In this document: in pieces, positions 35,033-43,348 of the stretch | Layout of the letters: every line of letters begins with the position of its first letter | Position numbering within the stretch: position 1 is the first letter of the stretch | Notes under the pieces: model-generated | Databases searched by the model: none | The model's input: the letters and a program-made list of their open reading frames with translations, nothing else | Told to the model about the DNA's origin: nothing | Assembly (NCBI RefSeq): GCF_024298965.1 | Contig: NZ_CP085193.1 | Span: 2,480,001 to 2,544,000 of the forward strand | Direction: 5' to 3' | Source of the DNA: Streptomyces rapamycinicus NRRL 5491 | GTDB lineage: Bacteria > Actinomycetota > Actinomycetes > Streptomycetales > Streptomycetaceae | DNA: 64,000 nucleotides | Made by a program: the position numbers and the translations under genes

Positions 35033-36856
35033 ATGGCCCCACCAGGTGTCGCCCAGGATCTGCTGCTGCGACGCTGTCTGACCCTGTTCACCGGCTTCGA
35101 CAGGATCGACGGCGAGGACGAGGCGGGGATACTGCGCCGGGCGATGGCCCAGGTCGGCGCGGTCGGCACCGGCCGCGCCGAGGCGGGCTACCTACGGCTC
35201 GGCGAGCGCCTGGTCCGCTGTCCGTACGACGGTCAGCGGGCCACCGAGGCCCTGGACACACAGGTGAGGGAGCTGGCCGGACGGGACGGGCCGGTGCGGT
35301 TCCCCCGGCGGGCCTGGGGCTGGGCCTTCGGACTGCGCGAACGGGACGGCCTGCGCGGGCCGCATGAGCGGGACGGCCTACCTGGGCCACATGAGCGGGA
35401 TGGCCTAGCCGGGCCACATGAACCAGACCGGCCCCACAAGCCGCATGCGCCGGACGGGCTGTACGGCGCCCTGGTGGTGAGCTACCGCGACCGGCCCGGC
35501 GAGGACGAACGGCTGCTGCTCACGCTGCTCGTACGGCAGACGGCCGCGGCGCTGTCCACCGCCGCCGCGCACCGCCGCGCCCGCGACCAGGCCCTGGAGC
35601 TGCGCCGGGCGTGGGACGAGCGGGAGGCGATACGGCGGCGGCTGGACTCCTCGCTGACCGACCTCTGCCATCTGCGGGAGGTGCATGACGCCCTGGCCCG
35701 CTCGGCGGCCCGTGGCGACGGCGAGGACGGGATCGTCCGGACGCTGCACCGGATCACCGGGCTCGCGGCCGCGGCCGAGGACCGGTTCGGCAACCTCAGG
35801 GCCTGGGCGGGGCCGGGTCGCCCCGACCCCTACCCCAAGCCCGATCCGGAGCGGCGCGAGGAGCTGCTGCGGGAGGCCGCCCGCCGGCCGCGTCCGGTGC
35901 GGGTGCGGGACCGGCTGGTCGCGGTGGCCGATCCGCGCGGTGAGGTGCTGGGCGCGCTGTCCCTGGTGGATCCGGAGGGCAGGGCCGATGACCGGGCCGT
36001 TCGCGCGCTGGACCACGCCGCGACCTCGCTGGGCCTGGAGCTGGCCCATGTGCGCGAGCTGGCCGAGGTGGAGCTGCGGCTGCGGCGGGAGCTGGTGGAC
36101 GATCTGCTCTCGGGCGCGGGCGACACCCGTGCGGCGGACGACGGCAGTGCGGCAGGCGACACCAGTGCGTACGCCCGCGCGGAGGCGGTCGGCCACGATC
36201 TGCACGGTCCGCACCATGTGATCGTGGTGCGCTGGACCGACCGCCCGGCCGACGATGTCTTCCTCAAGGCGGTGAGCCGGGCGGCCACCGGTCTCGGCCT
36301 GCGGATCCTGCCCGCCCTGCGCGCGGACACCGCGGTCCTGGTGGCCCAGGGCGCACCGGGCGGGCGGTCGCTGCATTCGGCGCTGAGCCGTGAGCTCGGC
36401 ACCGGCGGCGGGGCGATCGGGGTGGGCGCGTCCTGCGGCTCCCCGCACGAGGTGCCCCGCTCGTACCGGGAGGCGCTGCGGGCGCTGGAGGTGCGCCGCC
36501 GTTCGCACCGCCCGTACGGCATGACGTGCTACGACGAGCTGGGTCTTTACCGGATCCTGCCCACCGGGGACGACCACCGGGAGGTCGAGCGGTTCGTCCG
36601 GGAGTGGCTGGGCCCGCTGCTGGACTACGACGCCCGGCACCACACGGACCTGGTGGAGACCCTCTGCGAGTACTTCGACCGCGGCGGCAACTACAGCGAG
36701 ACGGCCGCGGCGCTGGTGATCCACCGATCGACGCTGCGGTACCGGCTCCAGCGCATCCGTGAGATCGGCGGATGCGATCTGGCGGAGGTGGACAGCAGGC
36801 TCAACCTCCAGGTCGCCACCCGAATTTGGAAGATCTTGCGGAGCGGCCCCGAGTGA
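35033..36856 (+). CDS. PucR/CdaR-type transcriptional regulator
   Basis: 607 residues. ATG 35033 has a GGAGTG site 7 bases upstream. The C-terminal helix-turn-helix (about 540-600, with RGGNYSETAAAL and HRSTLRYRL) is diagnostic of the PucR family. The preceding region resembles the GGDEF-like sensor part common in these regulators, and a middle GAF-like segment lies near residues 215-340. An unusual nine-residue tandem repeat rich in Arg, Asp, Gly, Pro and His interrupts the N-terminal third (about 103-138). The effector and targets are unknown. The HhH protein starts 63 bp downstream and may be co-transcribed. There is no obvious link to the polyketide cluster. Confidence 0.9.
   Translation: MAPPGVAQDLLLRRCLTLFTGFDRIDGEDEAGILRRAMAQVGAVGTGRAEAGYLRLGERLVRCPYDGQRATEALDTQVRELAGRDGPVRFPRRAWGWAFGLRERDGLRGPHERDGLPGPHERDGLAGPHEPDRPHKPHAPDGLYGALVVSYRDRPGEDERLLLTLLVRQTAAALSTAAAHRRARDQALELRRAWDEREAIRRRLDSSLTDLCHLREVHDALARSAARGDGEDGIVRTLHRITGLAAAAEDRFGNLRAWAGPGRPDPYPKPDPERREELLREAARRPRPVRVRDRLVAVADPRGEVLGALSLVDPEGRADDRAVRALDHAATSLGLELAHVRELAEVELRLRRELVDDLLSGAGDTRAADDGSAAGDTSAYARAEAVGHDLHGPHHVIVVRWTDRPADDVFLKAVSRAATGLGLRILPALRADTAVLVAQGAPGGRSLHSALSRELGTGGGAIGVGASCGSPHEVPRSYREALRALEVRRRSHRPYGMTCYDELGLYRILPTGDDHREVERFVREWLGPLLDYDARHHTDLVETLCEYFDRGGNYSETAAALVIHRSTLRYRLQRIREIGGCDLAEVDSRLNLQVATRIWKILRSGPE
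35339..35446 (+). repeat. 27-bp minisatellite in the PucR gene
   Basis: Three good copies (starts 35339, 35366, 35393) and one degenerate copy (35420) of a 27-bp unit encode ERDGLRGPH-like nonapeptides. The neighbouring divergent gene also carries a 27-bp, three-copy repeat of unrelated sequence. Confidence 0.88.
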
Positions 36857-36919
36857 GCGGGGCGTCGCCGGGCACTCGTGACCGACGCAACGGCACCACA
36901 CCACGAGGCGGGATGGGCA

Positions 36920-37552
36920 ATGAGCGACAAGGACAAGAGTGTGGCGCGCGCTCTGCTCGACCAGCAGGGCACGACCTTCGCCGCCGAGGCCGGGATCAAG
37001 CTGCGCGACACCCCCGGCCCGCTCTACCAGTTGCTGGTGCTCGCGCATCTGCTGTCCGCGCGGATCAGTTCCGACATCGCCGTCGCCGCCGCCCGCGCCC
37101 TGTTCGACGCCGGGATGCGCGATCCGCGGCGGATGGCGGAGGCCACCTGGCAGCAGCGGGTGGACGCGCTGGGCGAGGGCGGCTACCGGCGTTACGACGA
37201 GCGGACCTCCAGCCAGCTGGGCGAGGCGGCCGAGCTGGTGAACCGGGAGTACGGGGGCGATCTGCGGCGGATGCGCGAGGCCGGGGACGTGAAGAAGCTG
37301 CTGCAGGGGGTCAAGGGCATCGGGCCGGCCGGGGTGCACATCTTCCTGCGCGAGGTGCAGGGCGTCTGGCCCGAGTTCGCCCCGTACTTCGACAGCAAGG
37401 CGCTGGACGGCGCCGAGCGGGTCGGGCTGCCGAAGAGCGCGCGGTCGCTGGCGGGGCTGGTGGCCGAGAAGGACCTTCCCCGGCTGGCCGCCGCCCTGGT
37501 CCGGGTCGCGCTCCACGCGGACGCCGCGCGGGAGGTGCGCGCGGCGGCGTGA
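36920..37552 (+). CDS. HhH-GPD-fold protein, endonuclease III-like, probably noncanonical
   Basis: 210 residues from ATG 36920; a GTG 42 bases upstream is a poorer start. The helix-hairpin-helix LLQGVKGIGPAGVHIFL (about residues 121-137) and a following Asp (PYFDSKA) match the endonuclease III / DNA glycosylase fold. Where endonuclease III has its catalytic Lys (GxGRKTA) this protein has Ala (GIGPAGV), and there is no C-terminal four-cysteine iron-sulfur loop. It may bind DNA or act as a monofunctional glycosylase rather than a lyase. It follows the PucR regulator on the same strand. Function unknown. Confidence 0.8.
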   Translation: MSDKDKSVARALLDQQGTTFAAEAGIKLRDTPGPLYQLLVLAHLLSARISSDIAVAAARALFDAGMRDPRRMAEATWQQRVDALGEGGYRRYDERTSSQLGEAAELVNREYGGDLRRMREAGDVKKLLQGVKGIGPAGVHIFLREVQGVWPEFAPYFDSKALDGAERVGLPKSARSLAGLVAEKDLPRLAAALVRVALHADAAREVRAAA

Positions 37553-37654
37553 CCGGACGCGACGGCCGGGGAAGGTCCGGGGCGATCAGCGGATGTCGTG
37601 TTTCCCGGTGACGAGCCGTGTCGCCAGGAAGGGTCCAGACAACATGTAGAGCCC

Positions 37655-37674
37655 TTGCAGAGGTGGTCCTGCAA
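37655..37674. promoter_or_regulatory. Inverted repeat upstream of the polyketide cluster
   Basis: TTGCAG-8 bases-CTGCAA, a perfect dyad about 90 bp before the first halogenase-like gene, in the 208-bp gap that probably holds the first promoter of the cluster. It is a candidate operator, perhaps for the LAL activator. The ribosome site GGGGAGG lies 7 bases before ATG 37761. Confidence 0.45.
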
Positions 37675-37760
37675 ACTGGCCGCGCGTTCCGGTCGGACAG
37701 CGTCGCACAGGCTTTCCGGCCTCCGAACGCGACCATAAGGCCACTAGGGGAGGTCCCAGC

Positions 37761-39044
37761 ATGTCGTCCGCTCTTTTCGGGGTCCCTGACGAGTACGACG
37801 TCATTGTCATCGGCGGTGGGCCAGCCGGAGCGACCACCGCCGGGCTTCTCGCGAAACGCGGTCGTCGTGTCCTCATCCTGGATCGGGAGCGCTTCCCCCG
37901 CTATCACGTCGGGGAATCCCTCATTCCCGCATTCATGCGCCCCATGCAGGAAATGGGGATAACCGAGCGCATGGACGCGCGGGGATTCGAGAGGAAGTAC
38001 GGAGGCACCCTGGTCTGGGGAAACAAGCAGGTGCCCTGGAATTTCTCGTTCATCGAAGGCGGTGCGCACGAATACGCCTTCCACACGCGGCGTGCCGACC
38101 TGGACGCGCTGATCCTGGACCGGGCCAGGGAGCTCGGAGCCTTCGTGATCGAGGACGCCACCGTCAAGGAGCCCGTCGAGGTGGACGGCCGGATCAGCGG
38201 GGTCCGCTTCTCGCTGCGCGGCCTGGACGGGCTGCACGAGGTGCGGGCCCGGCTGGTCGTCGACGCCTCGGGGCAGGCACGTGTGCTCGGGCGCCGGCTC
38301 ACCGAGGTCGAATGGCACGACGAGCTGCGCAATGTCGCGGTGTGGACGTACTTCGACAACTGCGAGCGACTGCCCGGCGACGAGTACACCAACATCCTGA
38401 TCGAGGGGCTGGACGGCGGCTGGTTCTGGGCCATACCCATCGACAAGGGCACGATCAGCGTCGGCTATGTGACGCGCTCGGCCACCGCCGGGGAAAACGG
38501 CCACTCGCTGGAGGACTTGTTCCACACCGAGCGGCAGCGCACTACGAAGCTCAAGAAGATGCTGGCCGGCGCCCGGCAGTCCGCGGGATTCCGCACGGCG
38601 CGCGACTGGTCGTACCACAGCAATCGCTTCTACGGCGACGGCTGGGTGCTGGTCGGGGATGCCGCGGCCTTCGTCGATCCGCTGTTCTCCACCGGAGTCG
38701 CGCTCGCCACTCTCGCCGGCAGCACCCTGGCCAAGATCGTCGACCGGATCGTCGAGCACCCGCGGATCGAGGAGAAGGCGCTGGACCGGTACGCCACCGC
38801 CTACTCCGGGTTCTTCGATGAGATCCGGACGTTCGTGGAGCGCTTCTACGACCAGTCGAAATACAAGGAGTTCTACTACAGCCTCGCCCAGGAAATGGTC
38901 GACCCCGAGCGCAAGAACGAGCCGTCCGCGGACTTCGTGACCCTGATCTCCGGGCTCAGTGGCCGGCACCCGCTGTTCCACATCAGCCTCGACGACCTGA
39001 TCGCGGACGCGGCGGCACCCGCCTCCGGTACCCCGCACGCCTGA
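37761..39044 (+). CDS. Short flavin-dependent halogenase-like monooxygenase
   Basis: 427 residues, strong ribosome site GGGGAGG. It has an N-terminal FAD fold (VIGGGPAG, about residues 16-23), the halogenase signature WFWAIP starting at Trp221, a second FAD motif GDAAAFVDPLFSTG (about 299-312), and the usual helical tail. Its length is close to carrier-protein halogenases of the PltA type. FADH2-dependent halogenases of this group form HOCl in the active site and chlorinate activated carbons, often on carrier-bound substrates; a partner flavin reductase is needed and none is encoded in the window. It begins the same-strand run leading to the PKS, 39 bp before the antiporter, so it probably belongs to the cluster. 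A non-halogenating oxidase of the same fold cannot be excluded. Confidence 0.82.
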   Translation: MSSALFGVPDEYDVIVIGGGPAGATTAGLLAKRGRRVLILDRERFPRYHVGESLIPAFMRPMQEMGITERMDARGFERKYGGTLVWGNKQVPWNFSFIEGGAHEYAFHTRRADLDALILDRARELGAFVIEDATVKEPVEVDGRISGVRFSLRGLDGLHEVRARLVVDASGQARVLGRRLTEVEWHDELRNVAVWTYFDNCERLPGDEYTNILIEGLDGGWFWAIPIDKGTISVGYVTRSATAGENGHSLEDLFHTERQRTTKLKKMLAGARQSAGFRTARDWSYHSNRFYGDGWVLVGDAAAFVDPLFSTGVALATLAGSTLAKIVDRIVEHPRIEEKALDRYATAYSGFFDEIRTFVERFYDQSKYKEFYYSLAQEMVDPERKNEPSADFVTLISGLSGRHPLFHISLDDLIADAAAPASGTPHA

Positions 39045-39083
39045 TCCGCGGTCGGGAGGAGCGGCGAACCGGACGACCTGGAC

Positions 39084-39107
39084 ATGACTAGTCATCAGCT
39101 GCAGCTG
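39084..39107. promoter_or_regulatory. Back-to-back perfect palindromes over the antiporter start codon
   Basis: ATGACTAGTCAT (39084-39095), which includes the ATG, is followed at once by CAGCTGCAGCTG (39096-39107). Both are perfect palindromes. The only strong purine ribosome site (GGGAGGAG) is about 22 bases upstream, so start access may be controlled by RNA folding or protein binding. Both are inside coding sequence and could be chance. Confidence 0.35.
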
Positions 39108-40343
39108 CTGTTCGCGGACCTCGCTTTGATCCTGCTACTGGCCCGTGGCCTCGGCTGGCTTCTCGCCCGGGTGGGCCAGCCGCCGGTCGTCGGCGAGATA
39201 CTGGCGGGAGTGCTGCTCGGCCCCACGCTGTTCGACGGCGCGGTCGCCAGCACCTTGTTCCCCACCGACGTCCGCATGCCGCTGACCGGCATGGCGGACG
39301 TGGGTGTCGCCCTCTTCATGTTCATGGTGGGACTGGAGATCGACACCGCGTCATTGCGCGGGCAGGGACGGGTGACGGCCGTGTCGGCCTTCGGGTCCAC
39401 GGTTGTTCCGTTCCTGCTGGGCACCGGCCTGGCCGTGTGGCTGCTGCACGAGCACGATTCCGCACAGCCGACGGCGTTCGTGGTGTTCATCGGTCTTTCG
39501 GTGTCGGTGACGGCGTTTCCCGTCCTCGCCCGCATCCTGGCCGACCGGGGGCTGTCCGCCACCGCGCTGGGCGGGATCGCGCTGGCGGCGGCCGCCATCG
39601 TGGATGTGGTGGCCTGGGTGGCGCTGGCCGGTGTGCAAGCGGCTGCCGGGGGCGGCGGGCATCACTGGCGGGTGGCGTTGATCGTGCCGTATGTGGCGCT
39701 GATGCTGTTGGCGGTGCGGCCCCTGCTGGGCCGGGCACTGCTGCGGGGCGGCACGGCCGTCCGGGTGACCGCCCCCGCCACCGCGATCGTGCTGATCGGG
39801 ACGCTGATGTCGGCGACGGCGACCGAGGCGATGGGGATGCACTTCATCTTCGGCGCCTTCCTGTTCGGCCTGCTGATACCGCGGCAGGACACGGCCGGGC
39901 TGCGCGCCGAACTGCTCGACCACACGGGGCGGATCACGACCCTGCTGCTGCCCGTCTACTTCGTGGTGGCCGGGCTGCAGGTCGACCTCAGCCGGCTGCG
40001 CGGGGCAGAGCTGCTGCAGCTGGGGGCGATCCTGCTGGTGGCCGTGGTGGGGAAGTTCGGCGGCACCTTCGTCGCCGCCCGCTCCCAGGGGCTGCCGACG
40101 CGGCCCGCGGCGGCTCTCGGTGCGCTGATGAACACCCGCGGCCTGACGGAGCTGGTGATCCTCGGCATCGGGCTGCGGCTGAAGCTGCTGGACGGCACCT
40201 TGTACTCGCTCATGGTCGTGATGGCCGTGGTCACCACCGCCATGACGGGTCCCGTGCTGTCCCGCGTCTACGCCGAACCCGTGGAGGTGGGACGGCCCGC
40301 GGCGAGCCGCGAGCCGGATCCCGCCCGTGCGTCCTCGGTCTAG
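39084..40343 (+). CDS. Cation:proton antiporter (CPA2 family)
   Basis: 419 residues, almost wholly hydrophobic with roughly 12 predicted membrane helices. Segments such as VVGEILAGVLLGPTLF near the N-terminus and MNTRGLTELVIL near residue 350 are typical of KefB/NapA-like exchangers. There is no C-terminal NAD-binding (KTN) domain. It would exchange Na+ or K+ for protons at the membrane. Antiporters of this class occur in several Streptomyces antibiotic clusters and may help with self-resistance or export; that role here is inferred from position between halogenase and regulator. Confidence 0.9.
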   Translation: MTSHQLQLLFADLALILLLARGLGWLLARVGQPPVVGEILAGVLLGPTLFDGAVASTLFPTDVRMPLTGMADVGVALFMFMVGLEIDTASLRGQGRVTAVSAFGSTVVPFLLGTGLAVWLLHEHDSAQPTAFVVFIGLSVSVTAFPVLARILADRGLSATALGGIALAAAAIVDVVAWVALAGVQAAAGGGGHHWRVALIVPYVALMLLAVRPLLGRALLRGGTAVRVTAPATAIVLIGTLMSATATEAMGMHFIFGAFLFGLLIPRQDTAGLRAELLDHTGRITTLLLPVYFVVAGLQVDLSRLRGAELLQLGAILLVAVVGKFGGTFVAARSQGLPTRPAAALGALMNTRGLTELVILGIGLRLKLLDGTLYSLMVVMAVVTTAMTGPVLSRVYAEPVEVGRPAASREPDPARASSV

Positions 40344-40455
40344 GAGGTCTTCGAGTCGGCCGCGACGCACCGTTGCCACCCGTCGGCCCGAGCCCGAAGA
40401 CACGCACTGACGGCCCCCCATGACGCGCAGATGGCGCAGGAAGTGAGCCGAGACG

Positions 40456-43263
40456 ATGCGGTTGGTGGAGCGGGCGGCGGAGCTCGCTCAGCTCTTGGAA
40501 CTGCTCGGGAAGTGCGCGCCGGGCCGCGGCGGAGCCGCCGTGATCAGCGGTGGCATCGGATGCGGCAAAACAGAGCTGATGTCGGCCATACGCGACGCGG
40601 CGAACCGGGAGGGCTTTCTGGTCCTGAGCGCGGTCGGCTCCTGGGCCGAGCGCGAGTCGCCGGGCAGTGTCCTGTTCCAACTACTGCGCGGCGCGGAGGG
40701 ACCTCTCGGCGAACGCGAGGAACTCACCGCGCTGCTGGACCGCGTCACCCGCAGGCACGACGGGCCCGATGCCGCAGACGGCACGGGGACGACCGCGGGG
40801 TTCGGGCAGCAGACCCTGGACGCGGCCACCACGGGCGCCCTGCACCGATTGTGTCTGGCGGTCATCGGCGCGGCCGCGCGTGTGCCGGTCCTGCTGTGTG
40901 TCGACGACGTGCAGTTCACCGACTCCCTGTCGCTGTACTGGCTGCTGCAACTGCTGCGCCGTGCGCCTTCGGCGCCGATCGTCGTCGTGGTGGCGGAGTG
41001 CACTCTGTCCAAGCCCGCCCATCCTCAGCTGCACGCCGAGTTGCTGTCCCGGCCCGGGTACCGCCGGCTCTCCCCGTCCCGGCTGTCCCCGGCGGGCGTT
41101 GCCGAGATGATCGCCGATCAGCTGGGAGCGCCGGCGGACCGGACGCCGGCCGCTGCCTGCCATGCGGTCAGCGGCGGCAATCCGCTGCTGGTGCGGGCGT
41201 TGGTGGAGGACTGCCGACGGACGGGCGAGCCGGCCGAGGGGTCCCGGCCTCGGCTCATGGTCGGTGAGGCCTACGCCGAGGCCGTGCTGAGCTGCATCCA
41301 CCGCGGTCGCCCCGTGCTGCTGCGGCTGGCCCAGGCCCTGGCCGTGCTCGACGCGGACCCCCAACCGTCGCTGCTGGCCCGGCTGCTGGAGGAGGGCGAG
41401 GCCACGATGAGCCGGGGCGTGCTCGCCCTGGAGGCCGCCGGGCTGCTGGACTCCGGGCGGCTGCACCCGGTCGCACGGACGGCGGTGCTGGAGAGTGTGG
41501 CGCCGCGGCGGCGGGCCGAGTTGCACGCGCGCGCCGCCGAATTGCTGTATCAGGACGGAGCGCCCGCGACGACCGTGGCCCGTCTGCTGATCGCCTCCGA
41601 GGGCCGGGGGCGGCCGTGGGCGTGCGGCGTGCTGCGCGAGGCGGCGGACCGGCATCTGACGGGCAACCGGATCTCGGACGCGCAGGTCTGCCTGGAGGCG
41701 GCGCTGCGGGTGTGCGACGACGACGGAGACCGGATGAGTCTCAAGGCCCTGTTCGCCAGTACGGCTTGGATGCTCAACCCCTCCATCAGCGCACGCCATC
41801 TGGGCGAACTGGCCACCGCGCTCCACGACGGGCGGCTGCCGGACCGGCACGCGCTCACCCTGGCCAAGTTCCTGCTGTGGCACGGCCGTTTCGACGAAGC
41901 GCTGGAGGCCGTGGACCGCATCGGGGAGGGGCGACCGGAGTCCGACCCGGCGGCCGCGGCGGAGATCCGGGCGACGCGCGAGCTGCTGTCGGCGACCTAT
42001 CCGGCCTCGGTGCGCCGACCGTCCGGCCGCACCGACGCACCGTGGCCGCGGGCCCGTGCGGGGGAGGATCCGCGGGTGCTGGGGGCGGCGGCGCTGTCCT
42101 ACGTCCTCACTCACGGACCGGACGACGAGGCGGTCGCCGACGCGGAAGCCGCGATGCGGGCGATGCGGCTGAGCAAGGGCACTCAGGAGTGGATCGTCTG
42201 CGCCACCTCGGTGCTGGAGTTCGCCGATCGGCTGGAGGCGGCGGCCACCTGGTGCGACCACTGGCTGGAGCAGGCCCGTACCCGCCGGGTGCCGTTGTGG
42301 GAGGCGGAGTTCGCGTCGCTGCGGGCGCGGGTGGCGCTGCGCCAGGGGGCTCCGGTGGAGGCGCGCCGGCTGGCGCAGGCCGCGCTGGCGCAGGTGCCGG
42401 CGGAGAGCTGGGGGGTGTGCATCGGAGGGCCGCTGGCCAATCTGGTGCAGGCGGCCACGCGGACCGGGGACTACGATGCCGCGTCGGAGTACCTGGAGGT
42501 GCCGGTGCCCGCGGGGCTGTTCCGGAGCCGGTTCGGCCTGTACTTCCTGCACGCGCGGGGCCGCTACCACCTGGAGACCGGGCGCCCGTACGCTGCCCTG
42601 GACGACTTCACCGCCTGCGGAGACCTGATGCGGGCGTGGGGTTTCGATCAGCCGACCCTGGTGCCCTGGCGCTCTGAGTCGGCCCGTGCACACCTGGCCG
42701 TGGGCGACCCGCAGCGGGCCTGCGAACTGGCCCGGCAGGAGCTCGCCCTGGTGGGCGAACGGCCGTCGCGGGCGCGCGGGATCGCATTGCGCACGGTGGC
42801 CGTCTGCGGACCGGTCGACGCGCGGGTGGAGCTGCTGACCGAGGCCGTCACGCTGCTGCGCGGCTGCGGTGACCGGCTGGAACTGGCCGGTGCCCAGGCG
42901 GAACTGGCACACGCCCTGGTGTCGGCCGAGCACCCGGCGCGGGCCCGGCAGGAACTGCGCACCGCCGTCCGACTGGCCAAGGCCGCCGGAGCCCTGCCCC
43001 TGGTGCGGGCGCTGGCGGCACAGGGCGAAGCAGCGCCGTGGAGCGGCCCCTGGACAGCACACCTCACCGGGCTGGACGTGCTCAGCGGGGCCGAGCGCCG
43101 CGTCGCGGTGCTGGCCGCCAAGGGGCACACCAACCGGGAGATCGCCCGACGGCTGGCGGTGACCCCGAGCACTGTCGAGCAGCATCTGACCCGCGTGTTC
43201 CGGAAGCTCGGGGTGCGCACCCGGCAGGAGCTGCCGGCCCACGGCATACCGGTGGACGGGTGA
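40456..43263 (+). CDS. LAL-family LuxR transcriptional activator
   Basis: 935 residues, the usual size of large ATP-binding LuxR regulators. Walker A GGIGCGKTE lies near residue 33 and Walker B VLLCVDDVQF near residue 146. The middle is a long helical repeat region. The C-terminal LuxR helix-turn-helix (LSGAERRVAVLAAKGHTNRE, about 875-930) binds DNA. LAL proteins are commonly pathway-specific activators of polyketide clusters. It stands 112 bp after the antiporter and 85 bp before the second halogenase, inside the same-strand run. Its start is preceded by GCAGGAAGTGAG, nearly the same leader as the first PKS gene. Confidence 0.94.
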   Translation: MRLVERAAELAQLLELLGKCAPGRGGAAVISGGIGCGKTELMSAIRDAANREGFLVLSAVGSWAERESPGSVLFQLLRGAEGPLGEREELTALLDRVTRRHDGPDAADGTGTTAGFGQQTLDAATTGALHRLCLAVIGAAARVPVLLCVDDVQFTDSLSLYWLLQLLRRAPSAPIVVVVAECTLSKPAHPQLHAELLSRPGYRRLSPSRLSPAGVAEMIADQLGAPADRTPAAACHAVSGGNPLLVRALVEDCRRTGEPAEGSRPRLMVGEAYAEAVLSCIHRGRPVLLRLAQALAVLDADPQPSLLARLLEEGEATMSRGVLALEAAGLLDSGRLHPVARTAVLESVAPRRRAELHARAAELLYQDGAPATTVARLLIASEGRGRPWACGVLREAADRHLTGNRISDAQVCLEAALRVCDDDGDRMSLKALFASTAWMLNPSISARHLGELATALHDGRLPDRHALTLAKFLLWHGRFDEALEAVDRIGEGRPESDPAAAAEIRATRELLSATYPASVRRPSGRTDAPWPRARAGEDPRVLGAAALSYVLTHGPDDEAVADAEAAMRAMRLSKGTQEWIVCATSVLEFADRLEAAATWCDHWLEQARTRRVPLWEAEFASLRARVALRQGAPVEARRLAQAALAQVPAESWGVCIGGPLANLVQAATRTGDYDAASEYLEVPVPAGLFRSRFGLYFLHARGRYHLETGRPYAALDDFTACGDLMRAWGFDQPTLVPWRSESARAHLAVGDPQRACELARQELALVGERPSRARGIALRTVAVCGPVDARVELLTEAVTLLRGCGDRLELAGAQAELAHALVSAEHPARARQELRTAVRLAKAAGALPLVRALAAQGEAAPWSGPWTAHLTGLDVLSGAERRVAVLAAKGHTNREIARRLAVTPSTVEQHLTRVFRKLGVRTRQELPAHGIPVDG

Positions 43264-43348
43264 CGTGCCCGGCCCCGGGGACCGTGTCCCTCTCGATCGT
43301 CCCTTCTCCCACAGCCACATCCCACAGCCACAGCAGAAAGGCGAGGCC

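Noticed and set aside
37761..39044. Geranylgeranyl-reductase-type or aromatic hydroxylase assignment
   Set aside because: The WFWAIP signature and FAD motif spacing fit flavin halogenases better, though activity is unproven.
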